The notes beneath the pieces were generated by a model. The model did not search any database, had not been told where the DNA came from, and worked only from the letters and a program-made list of their open reading frames with translations. A stretch of DNA of 64,000 bases, from contig NZ_CP098400.1 of the NCBI RefSeq assembly GCF_023674465.1, positions 1,578,801 through 1,642,800 on the forward strand. The letters are read 5' to 3'. Shown piece by piece: positions 45,467-55,300 of the stretch (its first letter is position 1; each line of letters begins with the position of its first letter). Made by a program: the position numbers and the translations under genes. The DNA comes from Xiashengella succiniciproducens. Lineage in GTDB: Bacteria > Bacteroidota > Bacteroidia > Bacteroidales > Marinilabiliaceae.

Positions 45467-46081
45467 ATGTCCGGCGAAAAACTGAAAATACCTGTACTTT
45501 GCCTAATATTGGCGTATGTACTAAATATTTACGCAATGGCTGAAAATAGAAGGGAAGAGGCAGTATTCGGGGGCGGCTGCTACTGGTGCCTCGAAGCTGT
45601 ATATCAAAGAGTTAAAGGAGTTGAAAAAGTTGTATCCGGTTTTAGTGGGGGTACTGTCAAAAATCCATCATATAAGGAGGTTTGCACTGGCAATACAGGA
45701 CATGCCGAGGTTGTGAAGATTACTTACGACCCGGAGGTCGTAAGTTACGAGGTATTGCTAGGTATCTTCTTTGGGACTCATGATCCCACGACACTCAACA
45801 GGCAAGGAGAGGATATTGGAACACAGTATCGCTCGGTTATTTTCTACCTTGATGAAGGTCAAAGAGATGCGGCGGCTGCTTACATTAAGGAACTGACAAG
45901 GGAGGGAATATATTCCAACCCTATTGTTACGCAACTGCTACCCTTGCAGGAGTTTTACAAAGCGGAGGATTATCACGACAATTATTTCAACAACAATCCC
46001 AATCAGCCGTACTGCAGTGCCGTAATAGCACCGAAGGTTGCCAAGTTTAGGGCAAAATACGCAAATTGGTTGAAGGACTAA
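45467..46081 (+). CDS. msrA: Peptide methionine sulfoxide reductase A, probably exported
   Basis: 204 residues. The catalytic Cys38 lies in GGGCYWCLEAV. Residues 6-24 are hydrophobic and precede the domain, so this MsrA appears to be exported, unlike the cytosolic form. The domain ends with the usual EDYHDNYF and Cys-containing NQPYCSAVIAPK. It repairs oxidised methionine (S-isomer) in envelope proteins. MsrB is not in the window. Confidence 0.93.
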   Translation: MSGEKLKIPVLCLILAYVLNIYAMAENRREEAVFGGGCYWCLEAVYQRVKGVEKVVSGFSGGTVKNPSYKEVCTGNTGHAEVVKITYDPEVVSYEVLLGIFFGTHDPTTLNRQGEDIGTQYRSVIFYLDEGQRDAAAAYIKELTREGIYSNPIVTQLLPLQEFYKAEDYHDNYFNNNPNQPYCSAVIAPKVAKFRAKYANWLKD

Positions 46082-46089
46082 GGGGATGA

Positions 46090-46620
46090 TTAATCATCTG
46101 CCTTTAGTACGGCATTTAATTGCTTAAGGATCTTTCGGCACCGGCTCTTGAAACCGGCAGAACCATGGATATAGTTGTCGTTGATGACGGTTTCAAGTTC
46201 TTTAGCCAGATCAGGGTAGATATTGCAGAGCCCTGCAAGCAGACTCATAGCATTGGCCTGAACGGCAACAGGGATAGTGGGGTTGGAAATCCATTCAAAA
46301 CATAAATCTACAACCCTGCCGTCATCAATAAGGGCAGGGTCAGTATCACACAAAATGCGGGTAAGGTGTCGCCTTACCCCATTGTGTTTTGTAGCTACCA
46401 GAAGCTCAGAAAGTTGATCTGTGTACTTAGTAATTTCTGCTTGATGGTTGCGGGCATAATTGTCAAGCACCCAGGCAGCTCGCCATGCCACCATGTGGTT
46501 TGAATGTCCAGCTGCCTTAATTAGCTGATGAATCTCTTCGGGTTGCTGTGCAACACAGGAAGCCAAATCCATGCTACTTCCACCAAATCTCATTGCCAGC
46601 AGTTCGGCTTCCCAGTTCAT
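46090..46620 (-). CDS. HEAT-repeat-like protein
   Basis: 176 residues, all helical in appearance, with at least three HEAT-type helical pairs (for example NHMVAWRAAWVLDNYA, VRRHLTRILCDT, VAVQANAMSLLAGLC). No signal peptide and no catalytic motif are seen. It shares the pattern of HEAT-like proteins related to DNA-alkylation-repair AlkD folds, but I cannot confirm that function. It follows pcm on the minus strand by 4 bases, so it is in one operon with it. Confidence 0.7.
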   Translation of the reverse strand: MNWEAELLAMRFGGSSMDLASCVAQQPEEIHQLIKAAGHSNHMVAWRAAWVLDNYARNHQAEITKYTDQLSELLVATKHNGVRRHLTRILCDTDPALIDDGRVVDLCFEWISNPTIPVAVQANAMSLLAGLCNIYPDLAKELETVINDNYIHGSAGFKSRCRKILKQLNAVLKADD

Positions 46621-46624
46621 TGTA

Positions 46625-47392
46625 TCAATATTTTACGTCCCTGTCAATCATGGGTACAAAGCGAACCGGCATAAGGTTTTGAGTAGTAACCTTGCCATCC
46701 TGTTTTCTCACAACCTTGAGATATTGCAGTTTGTTGACCGGTCCAACAGGGATTACCATCACACCTCCATCCTTTAATTGTTCCACAAGAACAGGAGGCA
46801 TTTGCTCAGGAGCAGCAGTAACGATTATTGCATCAAAAGGAGCCTCTTCCGGCCAGCCTTCATAGCCGTTGCCGGTCTTGACGTGAACAGGTTCATATTT
46901 GAGAGTCTTTAGCAGTTTTGATGCCCTCTCGGCAAGCTCCGGTAGGAGTTCGATAGTATAAACCTCACAACCCAGATGGGCAAGGATTGCTGCCTGATAA
47001 CCAGAGCCCGTACCTATTTCAAGGACCTTCATGCCAGGTCTGGGCTTTATCTGTTCAGTCATAAAAGCTACAATATATGGCTGAGAGATGGTTTGATCAT
47101 AACCAATGGGCAAAGGTCTGTCTTCGTATGCATATTGTTGGTAGTCGGCTGGAATAAACAGGTGTCGGGGAACCTCACGCATGGCGTTCAATACGTTGGA
47201 TGAAGTGATGTCACGGCTGCGGAGCTGTTCTGTGACCATTTTTTCACGAAGTTGTACCCAGTTTTGTGCCTCCATACCGCTGAAAACAGAGAATAGTCCC
47301 ATCAATATAAGAAAGAATGACGGACTAATCAATTTGCTTTGGTTTCTGCGAACGAGTTTACTGTTTTCAGACATCATATTTACTGTTTTCAT
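46625..47392 (-). CDS. pcm: L-isoaspartate O-methyltransferase with signal peptide
   Basis: 255 residues. The methyltransferase core has the family motifs QPYIVAFMTE, VLEIGTGSGYQAAIL (SAM site) and the substrate block DAIIVTAAPEQMP. It repairs isoaspartyl residues in damaged proteins. The first 43 residues have a basic stretch, then a hydrophobic run (FFLILMGLFSVFSG) and an Ala-Gln junction, which reads as a signal peptide. That is unexpected for a SAM-dependent enzyme. Other in-frame Met codons at residues 6 and 7 do not remove the signal. Confidence 0.9.
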   Translation of the reverse strand: MKTVNMMSENSKLVRRNQSKLISPSFFLILMGLFSVFSGMEAQNWVQLREKMVTEQLRSRDITSSNVLNAMREVPRHLFIPADYQQYAYEDRPLPIGYDQTISQPYIVAFMTEQIKPRPGMKVLEIGTGSGYQAAILAHLGCEVYTIELLPELAERASKLLKTLKYEPVHVKTGNGYEGWPEEAPFDAIIVTAAPEQMPPVLVEQLKDGGVMVIPVGPVNKLQYLKVVRKQDGKVTTQNLMPVRFVPMIDRDVKY

Positions 47393-47490
47393 TTGTAAAG
47401 TAAATCTTGTTGGCTCTAAATTAATAATTTTCCGTTTATTTGCTCAGTATTGTCCCCAATGGGTAAGCAAACAAATCTCACTGTCTTTTT

Positions 47491-47498
47491 TATCTTTG
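47491..47498 (+). promoter_or_regulatory. Candidate truA promoter, -7 element
   Basis: TATCTTTG matches TAnnTTTG. Predicted start is near 47505, about 10 bases before the ATG. No -33 box at the usual distance. Confidence 0.4.
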
Positions 47499-47514
47499 CA
47501 GCAAAAAATGCGCC

Positions 47515-48288
47515 ATGCCAAGATATTTTATCGAATTAGCATATAAGGGAACGAATTTTTGTGGTTGGCAGCGCCAGGCAAAAGGGGCTTCGGTACAGGA
47601 GGAGATTGAAAAAGCACTGTCAGTTATACTTCGACAACCAATCACTATTACTGGGGCTGGGCGTACTGACACCGGTGTACATGCCAGATATATGGTGGCG
47701 CATTTTGATACTGAATCAAACCTTGATGAAATACCCAACCTGGCAGAGCGGCTTTCCGGGATACTTCCATTCGACATTGCAATTTTCTCTGTGACCCGCG
47801 TGTCAGATGAGGCTCACAGTCGTTTTGGTGCTATCTCTCGCCGTTATGAGTACAAAATTATCTGTCGCAAAGATCCTTTCTGGAATGACCTGGCAGCAAA
47901 GGTGAATTTTCAACCTGATGTGAAGGCTATGAATGATGCTGCAGCCATGCTGCTCACTTATGAAGACTTTACAAGTTTTTGCAAGCTACATGGTGGTAAC
48001 AAAACCAATATCTGCAGGGTAAAGAAAGCTGAATGGAAGAGGGAAGGGGATCTTTATACCTTTACTATTGAGGCCGACCGCTTTCTGCGGAATATGGTAA
48101 GGGCAATAGTGGGAACTCTACTGGATGTAGGAAGAGGAAAATTGACTGTAAATGATTTCAGGGAAATAATTGAAGCCCGTGACAGAGGTCGGGCAAGCAC
48201 TTCAGCCCCTGCGAGAGGGTTGTATCTGGTGGACGTAGCTTACCCTCCGGAAGTCTTTCAGCGGAAAACAGAGATAATTCCATATTAA
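47515..48288 (+). CDS. truA: tRNA pseudouridine38-40 synthase
   Basis: 257-residue TruA, usual length. The catalytic Asp52 is in GAGRTDTGVHA. Other blocks are YKGTNFCGWQRQ at the N-terminus and the C-terminal RFLRNMVRAIVGTLLDVG. It isomerises uridines in the anticodon arm of several tRNAs. It stands alone and converges on aroE. Confidence 0.96.
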   Translation: MPRYFIELAYKGTNFCGWQRQAKGASVQEEIEKALSVILRQPITITGAGRTDTGVHARYMVAHFDTESNLDEIPNLAERLSGILPFDIAIFSVTRVSDEAHSRFGAISRRYEYKIICRKDPFWNDLAAKVNFQPDVKAMNDAAAMLLTYEDFTSFCKLHGGNKTNICRVKKAEWKREGDLYTFTIEADRFLRNMVRAIVGTLLDVGRGKLTVNDFREIIEARDRGRASTSAPARGLYLVDVAYPPEVFQRKTEIIPY

Positions 48289-48315
48289 ATGTTTGCTTCA
48301 GACTTGCAAACATTT
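48287..48315 (+). terminator. Hairpin after truA
   Basis: Perfect 10-bp stem AAATGTTTGC (48287-48296) with GCAAACATTT (48306-48315), 9-base loop, followed by a short T-rich tract. A weak terminator for truA. The rest of the gap to aroE shows nothing else. Confidence 0.55.
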
Positions 48316-48455
48316 GTTTATCAATATATAAATATGAGAAAGGTTTACTGATCTGACTTTTACTTTAAGCCACAATCAGTATGTCCTAAGTAATAAATAG
48401 ACACAGATTTTTCTGGATATTATCTTCCGGGCGTTTGCTGCAAAGTAATTGTTTT

Positions 48456-49199
48456 CTACAAATTCCAGATTCTCCAGGCTTCCTCTGCCTGCAGGTATAG
48501 CATATCAAGTCCGTTTTTAATCTGAGCCCCATTTTCCTGAGCTTTTTTCAAAAACAAGGTAGTATCGGGATTGTACACCACATCATATGCCAGGTGCTTT
48601 TCTCCAATTCCCTCATATGGAATATCAGGAGCACTATCTGAGTTGGGATACATACCCAAAGGAGTAGTGTTGATAATTAGTTTGTACTCGGAAATTATTT
48701 CAGGGTTTAGATCTGCATAACTTACTTCAGCAGATGACTTGGGATTGCGGCTGACAAACCTATAAAGAATACCTTCTCTGGCCAAAGCATGTGCAACTGC
48801 CTTAGAGGCACCTCCAGTACCAAGAATCAGGGCCTTGGTGTGCCATGACTTCATCATAGGCTTAAGTGAATCCAGAAAACCCTTTACATCGCTATTGTAA
48901 CCTTTAAGATGCAGTTTGTCACCCTCCATTGTAAACTTGATTACATTTACAGCACCAATCTTTGCGGCCTCGCTGTCTAGTTCGTCAAGATAGGGAATAA
49001 CCTGTTCCTTGTATGGAATAGTAACATTTAAACCAGCTATATAGGGATGTTGTTCCAGCAGTCCTTTAAACTCGGTTATAGATGATAGGGGATAAGTAAG
49101 ATAGCGGGCATCAATGCCTTCCTTACTAAACTTTTCACCGAAGTAGGTCGGTGAAAATGTCTGTTTTAACGGGTATCCGATAATTCCAAAAGTCCTCAT
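48456..49199 (-). CDS. aroE: Shikimate dehydrogenase
   Basis: 247-residue AroE, a little short but complete. N-terminal substrate block GIIGYPLKQTFSP, LNVTIPYKE with the catalytic Lys, NADP site LGTGGASKAVAHAL, and NSDVKGF with the Asp partner. It reduces 3-dehydroshikimate in aromatic amino-acid synthesis. It follows the TPR gene by 42 bases on the minus strand, so they probably share a transcript. Confidence 0.94.
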   Translation of the reverse strand: MRTFGIIGYPLKQTFSPTYFGEKFSKEGIDARYLTYPLSSITEFKGLLEQHPYIAGLNVTIPYKEQVIPYLDELDSEAAKIGAVNVIKFTMEGDKLHLKGYNSDVKGFLDSLKPMMKSWHTKALILGTGGASKAVAHALAREGILYRFVSRNPKSSAEVSYADLNPEIISEYKLIINTTPLGMYPNSDSAPDIPYEGIGEKHLAYDVVYNPDTTLFLKKAQENGAQIKNGLDMLYLQAEEAWRIWNL

Positions 49200-49241
49200 T
49201 ATCTGCGTCTTTATAATTTGGGCTTTTACTAAGCTGGTATT

Positions 49242-50669
49242 TTAGTACTCAGCAGGAGTAAAATCATTAACCAGAGCACTTAATCTCTTGCTTTTCTTTA
49301 TCATGTTCTCCATAGTTGGGAACAATTCAAGAAACAACTCATAATCCAGAGGATTCTCGGCCAAGGCTACCTTCAGGTGTTTGATAGCCATAGGCATCTG
49401 CCTGTTGTCGATAAGGTAATAGGCAGCTGCGATATAGTGTACCGCGGGCGAAGCAGGGTATTCCCTGAGCCACTTCTCTATCATCTTAAATGGATCCTTG
49501 CGAGGAGACAGTTTCCTTTGCACAAAATAGAGCTCAAAGAGATTGCGCAGGTTATCAGGCTCCCCTGTAAAGGCTTCATGTAAGGCTTTTGCAGCCTCTT
49601 TAAACATATCAGAAAGCAGCAATGACCTTGCGCGCAGATACCAGATCTCAGGTACATCGGAATGATACTCAAGAGCCTTCTTAGATGCCTCAAGAGCTTC
49701 TTCCATGTAGTCATTATTGATAAGATGCGCAAGATAATTGAGCCATCCCGGAAGGTACATCGGTTCACTGTCAACCGTTAATCTATAAAACCTCAGAGAC
49801 AATTCTATATTGCCAATCTGGTCATGACAGTCTGCTATGTAGTGATACGGAAGTGTTGTCTCATATCCGTATGACAAATACTCTATGTAATAATCAATCG
49901 CTTCGGCATATTTGTTCATAGCAACAAGGGCATTACCCTTGTTGAACAAGGCTTCAATATGTGAAGGGTTGATAGCAAGTGTCAGATCATAACACTTTAT
50001 AGCATTATCATAATCCTCCTTGCGTATATGAATGATTCCAAGGTTATACCAGGCATTCTCTGAAAATGGATTTACCTCAAGCAGTTTTTCATATGCTTCA
50101 AGTGCTTCGGCAACCCTTCCTTCTTTCTCAAGGGCAAAGGCATATTCGAAAAGCAGGTTCTCATTATTGGGATACTTGGGCAACTCCTTTGAAAGAAACT
50201 CCAGAGCGTACTTATATTGCTCATTTCCATTGAGGTACTGCACTATTTCGAAAAGAAAGTCCTCTGCATCTTCGAAAGCCAGTTTCATCGCCTTCTGGAA
50301 GCAAACTACCGCTTCTTCGTTTCTTTTGACACGAAGGTAAACAAAGCCGAGATTCATAAACAGGTCGGGATTGGACGTCTCAATCGTTGAAAGAGCTTCC
50401 AAAAGCCTAATGGCTTTTGCATCTTCTCCCTTTTCAATATAGATAACAGCTTTTTTCGATTGTAGTGAAGGATTGCTTGGGTGTTGCGATATGCCTATGC
50501 TGAGTATTCTTTCCGCTTTTTCAAATTGAAACTTATCTGCAAAGAAATCAAAAAGGCTCTCTATAGTTTGAACATCAAAGTAACAGCTTTTGCCACCCTT
50601 CTCCATCATCTCAAACCTTTCTATCTCCCCCTTGATATCGTTATAGTTATATCGCCACGGTTCATGCAT
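49242..50669 (-). CDS. TPR-repeat protein
   Basis: 475 residues made of about nine to eleven tetratricopeptide repeats (for example the consecutive AWYNLGIIHIRKEDYDNAIK and ALFNKGNALVAMNKYAEAID). There is no signal peptide or catalytic domain, so it is probably a cytosolic scaffold. ATG 50669 is used; the open frame starts two codons earlier at a TTG. A near-consensus promoter lies just upstream. The partner is unknown. Confidence 0.88.
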   Translation of the reverse strand: MHEPWRYNYNDIKGEIERFEMMEKGGKSCYFDVQTIESLFDFFADKFQFEKAERILSIGISQHPSNPSLQSKKAVIYIEKGEDAKAIRLLEALSTIETSNPDLFMNLGFVYLRVKRNEEAVVCFQKAMKLAFEDAEDFLFEIVQYLNGNEQYKYALEFLSKELPKYPNNENLLFEYAFALEKEGRVAEALEAYEKLLEVNPFSENAWYNLGIIHIRKEDYDNAIKCYDLTLAINPSHIEALFNKGNALVAMNKYAEAIDYYIEYLSYGYETTLPYHYIADCHDQIGNIELSLRFYRLTVDSEPMYLPGWLNYLAHLINNDYMEEALEASKKALEYHSDVPEIWYLRARSLLLSDMFKEAAKALHEAFTGEPDNLRNLFELYFVQRKLSPRKDPFKMIEKWLREYPASPAVHYIAAAYYLIDNRQMPMAIKHLKVALAENPLDYELFLELFPTMENMIKKSKRLSALVNDFTPAEY

Positions 50670-50689
50670 AAGCAAACTGATTTAAGGAG

Positions 50690-50720
50690 CAAAGTTACTC
50701 ATAAAGTATGATTTGCCAAC
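50690..50720 (-). promoter_or_regulatory. Promoter of the TPR-aroE operon
   Basis: Minus-strand GTTG (50717-50720), 19-base spacer, TAACTTTG (50690-50697). One mismatch from the full consensus. Predicted start is near 50683. Confidence 0.6.
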
Positions 50721-50756
50721 TAAAACATCCTAATTAATCCTATATGAATACAAACC

Positions 50757-52283
50757 TTAGGCAGGTTGGTGCTGTGACCGTAGCAAATCGTTCACCACTT
50801 TGACCGGATTAAAGGTACTTAAGGGTACTTCTACAAAGAGTGTTATCCATGATGCCATGGCTCCATTCCAAAGTCCCGGTAGTTCCAGTGCCTTTAATGG
50901 ACGCCCGTTGTATGACTTCTCTGAAATAAAACCGGTTTCCGGATTTGTGTACTGCTTTAAATCAAACTTTCTGCCTTTATAATCAAAAAGGGAACAAACA
51001 AGGTCAACTGGGTTGAAGTGGGTTGCAGAATTGAATACTGCCTTCTGAGCAGCATTGCTCAAATCAAACTGAGAACTTTCAAGTATCTGCAAGCTTTCCT
51101 GACCGTTCTTCTCTCTTATCCAGAAAGGACCACCTCCTGGTTCTCCCACATTTTTGACCATACCGCAAACACGGATAGGACGGTTGAGGTAGGTGCGAAG
51201 GTACTCTGCCTTTTGATCAGGACCTAAGGCCTTGAAAGAATCGGGAAGCTGTACATAAAGTTCATCTTGCAGGAAGGTGCTTATTTCATCAATAAGACTG
51301 TTATCAGACGAGGTCTCAAGCTTTGTGAGGTAATTATAAATGCTCTTCCTGAGCTTTATTAGTAAACCACCCAAAGCCTTTTTATATCTGACAGTGCTTC
51401 CAAGCAGATGCTCTGGCACTACGTTGTCAATATTCTTTATAAAAACGATTTCTGTTTCCTGTTCATTCAGATTTTCTATTAGAGCACCGTGGCCTCCCGG
51501 CCTGAACAATAGTTTCCCCTCTTCATCTCTAAATGGCCTGTTGTCAGGACCTGCTGCCAGGGTATCTGTGTGCGGCTTCTGGAAGCTAAAACTTACCTCA
51601 GGTAATATTCCATAAGTCTTTTTCAGTTCGGGTATAGCAGCATCCAACTGTTTCCTGAAATACTCCTCATGCTGAGGGCTTATGGTAAAGTGTATCCTAA
51701 CTCTTTCTGATGAGTCTTTTACATATAGAGCCCCTTCGACAAGGTGTTCTTCCATCGATGTGCGGATTTGGTCTCCATACCTGTGAAAATGCACTAGTCC
51801 CTTTGGCAAAAAGCCATAGTTTAGACCATTGCTTTCCAGGAGAGCCGAGATAACAGCTACAGCATGTTGCCTTCTATGGTCAATATCATTTATATCAGTA
51901 TCTACCAAGGTTGTAAGCAGTGGGAAAAAGGCGAAACGATGAGCCTGTTCGATAAACTGCCGCACAGGATGGTTTTCAGAAAGTAATGCTAAATCAGCCG
52001 GGTTATCAAGATACGAAAAGAGGTCTTTAAACATCCTGGTAGCGGCTCCAGATGCAGGAACAAACTTTGCAACAGATACTCCTTGTTTTATGGCCCTTTC
52101 ATATTCTTGTACCGACGCTTCAAGTTCCGTATCATCAAGCCTTACAATACCGTCGGCTACGGTGGCTGGTCTTACAATGTTCAACGGTTCAAAGCCTTTG
52201 GCAAATCTCTCTAGTTGCTCTTCCAGAGATATTTTGTCAATGCCTTTTGCTGTGATCTGGGTCAGGTCTGACTGTGTTATCAT
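50757..52283 (-). CDS. DUF4301 protein, probable nucleotidyltransferase-like fold
   Basis: 508 residues, a full-length DUF4301 protein of unknown function. Several blocks resemble UDP-sugar pyrophosphorylases: PASGAATRMFK (76-86) in place of the glycine-rich nucleotide loop, LPKGLVHFHRYG (159-170), QKPHTDTLA (235-243), RPGGHGALIENL (261-272) and IVFIKNIDNVV (279-289). The last two recall the PPGHGD and FVSNIDNL motifs of the UDPGP family. The C-terminal half is not recognised. The reaction is unproven. It is separated from the tricorn-like gene by a hairpin. Confidence 0.8.
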   Translation of the reverse strand: MITQSDLTQITAKGIDKISLEEQLERFAKGFEPLNIVRPATVADGIVRLDDTELEASVQEYERAIKQGVSVAKFVPASGAATRMFKDLFSYLDNPADLALLSENHPVRQFIEQAHRFAFFPLLTTLVDTDINDIDHRRQHAVAVISALLESNGLNYGFLPKGLVHFHRYGDQIRTSMEEHLVEGALYVKDSSERVRIHFTISPQHEEYFRKQLDAAIPELKKTYGILPEVSFSFQKPHTDTLAAGPDNRPFRDEEGKLLFRPGGHGALIENLNEQETEIVFIKNIDNVVPEHLLGSTVRYKKALGGLLIKLRKSIYNYLTKLETSSDNSLIDEISTFLQDELYVQLPDSFKALGPDQKAEYLRTYLNRPIRVCGMVKNVGEPGGGPFWIREKNGQESLQILESSQFDLSNAAQKAVFNSATHFNPVDLVCSLFDYKGRKFDLKQYTNPETGFISEKSYNGRPLKALELPGLWNGAMASWITLFVEVPLSTFNPVKVVNDLLRSQHQPA

Positions 52284-52323
52284 TTGAATAATGCTTTGAA
52301 ATAGAAACCATCGGAAAGTAGAG

Positions 52324-52353
52324 AAGGGACTTTGCCCCGAGGCAAAGTCCCTT
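52324..52353. terminator. Perfect hairpin between the tricorn-like and DUF4301 genes
   Basis: A 13-bp perfect stem (52324-52336 with 52341-52353) with a CCGA loop. It lies just after the tricorn-like stop on the minus strand. No strong T-run on either side, so it may be a weak terminator or a leader structure for DUF4301. Confidence 0.55.
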
Positions 52354-52359
52354 TAATCT

Positions 52360-55300
52360 TTAGTTAGTTTTAACCGGCGGAGCTGGGATTGCCGGCAGTT
52401 CTTTTCGCTCCTTGAGTTCTTCAAGTATTACTTCGATTGCCTTATTTAGTTGGGCATCTTCTCCCAGATATTCACTGTACGGATCATTTTCTACATAAAT
52501 ATCTGGTTCCACACCATGACCCTCGATTATCCAGTTTCCTTCTAATGAGAAAGAGGTAAACTGTGGTACCCTAAGGTCAGTACCATCAATAAATGGAAGG
52601 GGTGAACTGATACCTACAACTCCTCCCCATGAACGTGTACCAATGATGGTGCCCAGGCCCATTTTCCTGAATCCGTAGGGGAACAAGTCACCGTCGGAAG
52701 CTGAGTATTTGTCTATCAGTACAGCCATTGGACCGGCAAGGGATTCTGACGGTACAGTAGATACTGTTGAGGAATTCCTCCTCATGGTAAGCCTGTATGG
52801 TTTCCTGTTAAGACGCTCAAGTATCATTGGGGAAACGTTTCCGCCTCCATTGCCTCTATCATCTATAATCAGGGCCTTTTTGCTCAGTTGTGGATAGAAA
52901 TACTTGACAAACTCATTAAGGCCTTCAGGTCCCATATCAGGGATGTGAATGTATCCTACCTCACCGTTAGTAGCCTCATTTACCTTTCGGATATTCTCAG
53001 ATACCCAGGCATAGTAATATAGCTGGCTCTCATCTGCAATGGTTGTAACAAGTACATTGCGAGCTCCTGCAAGCTCAGGTTTCGAGTTGATTGATAGTTC
53101 AACAACTTTCCCTGCTGTTCCTACAAGTAATTTGTAAATATCATTTACACTATTGGCAGGAACTCTGTTTACTGCTACGATGTATTCACCCTCTTTTATG
53201 TTGACTCCGGGTGCTGCAAGAGGTGACTGTACCTTTGTATTCCATGGGGTGCCGGGAAGAATCCTGTCTATCCTGAAAAAACCAGAACTATGGGCGCTTA
53301 TTCTGGCACCCAGCAGTCCTGTCTGTATCCTCTTGCTTGCAGGCTGTTCTCCAGGATTTACATAAGCGTGACCTACATTTAGTTCACCAATCATCTCTCC
53401 TATAACATAGTTCAGATCGCTACGATGAGCAACATAGGGAATCAATGCATTGTATTTCTTATAGATTGCATCCCAATCCAAACCATGCATATTGTCAACA
53501 TAGAAGAAATCGCGCATCTGCCTCCATGCTTCATCAAAAATCTGTTGCCATTCTTCCTGATAGTTGACCATAGTTGTCATTGAGCTCAAGTCAAGAGTTT
53601 TCTCAATATTGATTGATCCGCTGGGTAGGTCTATTACTGCCCAGGAGTTATCTTTTCCTACAAGCATCTTCTTTTTATCAGCCGAAACTGAATACCTGTA
53701 GTTTCCAAGGAAAGTCTCCTTTTTGTCCTTGAGATTATAGACATACAAGCCATTCTGTCCTTCATTACCCTGAACCTGTTTGTTGTAATAAATCTTATCC
53801 CCAATAGCGCTAATATTGTAGTAGTTGGCAGGTTCAACAGGCAGTTCGATAATTCTCTTCTCTATGCCTTCAAGATCTATTCTAACCAAGGGTTTGAGCT
53901 CAGCTTTCTCCTTTGCATTCTTATCCTTGGAACTGCTTCCGTTGTCCTTATCATTGTCACCGTTGCTTGCTGGCTTATCCTCAATCAAAGGATTCTTTGG
54001 AGCAAGGGGAGAAGGGGTATCAGCAGCCAGAAGTATCATATATACTTTGCCCATGTTAATATACACATGGTTCCATTCTGTCTGACCATAAACCGGATTA
54101 AAGCTGCGTTCCGAACTGAATACAAGGTATTTCCCGTCAGATGAGAATGAAGGTTGCTCGGAGAAATACCAAGACTCAGTTACTGTATGAATATTGCCAT
54201 TATCAACATTCAACAGCTTTATTAAGCCCATTTTGTTTTCTCCGGCTTCCGTGAATGCCAGCCACTTGCTGTCCGGACTCCAGGAGTAGTCTCTTATCTG
54301 ATTTACCTCACTGGTTATCATCTTTTTGGTTATCCTGTTGGCAACATCAGTGACGTATAATGAGTAGTGCTGGTCGCTCCAGGCTATCAATTTGCCGTCT
54401 GGGCTCCATTCAAAGCCAAATTTGTAAGTATCTCCTCCGGATGTTAGTTGTCTGGGTAATTCTTCACCCAAAGCATCACTAATCCAGATCTCATATTCGC
54501 CACTTTTGTCAGAAAGCCATGCTACCTGTTTGCCATCGGGTGACCAACTTGCGTTACGTTCATGGATTCCTGAGCTCTTGGTAAGGTTGTAAGTGATACC
54601 TTCGGTTGCAGGTACTGAGAATATCTCACCTCTGGCTGAAAACAGCACCCGTTCGCCACCAGTAGCCAGGTCTGCCGAAGTGATTCGCCTTGAGGCATCT
54701 ACAAGAGCAGGACGGGCATAAATATGCTCGTCACTTATCTCAATATTTATCTTCTCCAGCTTGCGTGTGGAAGCATCGAATTTATATATATATCCACCGT
54801 TTTCAAACACAATAATGTTGCCATGGTGGGAGGGAAACTTGATATCATACTCATTGAAACTGGTAACTTTTTCAGTAGCACCTGTACTCAAATTATATAC
54901 AAAAAGATTCATTGTTCTGTCACGGTCGGATATAAAGAAAATCTCCTCACCAATCCACATAGGGAATATATCCTGGGCAGGATTATTTGTAATCTGATAT
55001 GTTTCCCTGGTTTCAAAGTCATGAATCCACACCTCGTCGGCCATGCCTCCCTTGTAGTATTTCCAGGTTCTGAACTCCCTGAATACCCTGTTGTATGCCA
55101 TCTTCTTGCCATCGGGGGAGAAAGAAAGGAAACCTCCGTCAGGAAGTTTGATTTCTGTTGAAAGTCCCCCATCTGGGTTTACAATATAAAGTTTACCCTT
55201 AAAGTCATTGAAGGAATGCTGACGTGAGCGGTAAACAATCTTGTTATCTGGAGTCCATGCCATTACAATATTGTTTGGTCCCATACGATCAGCCACATCA

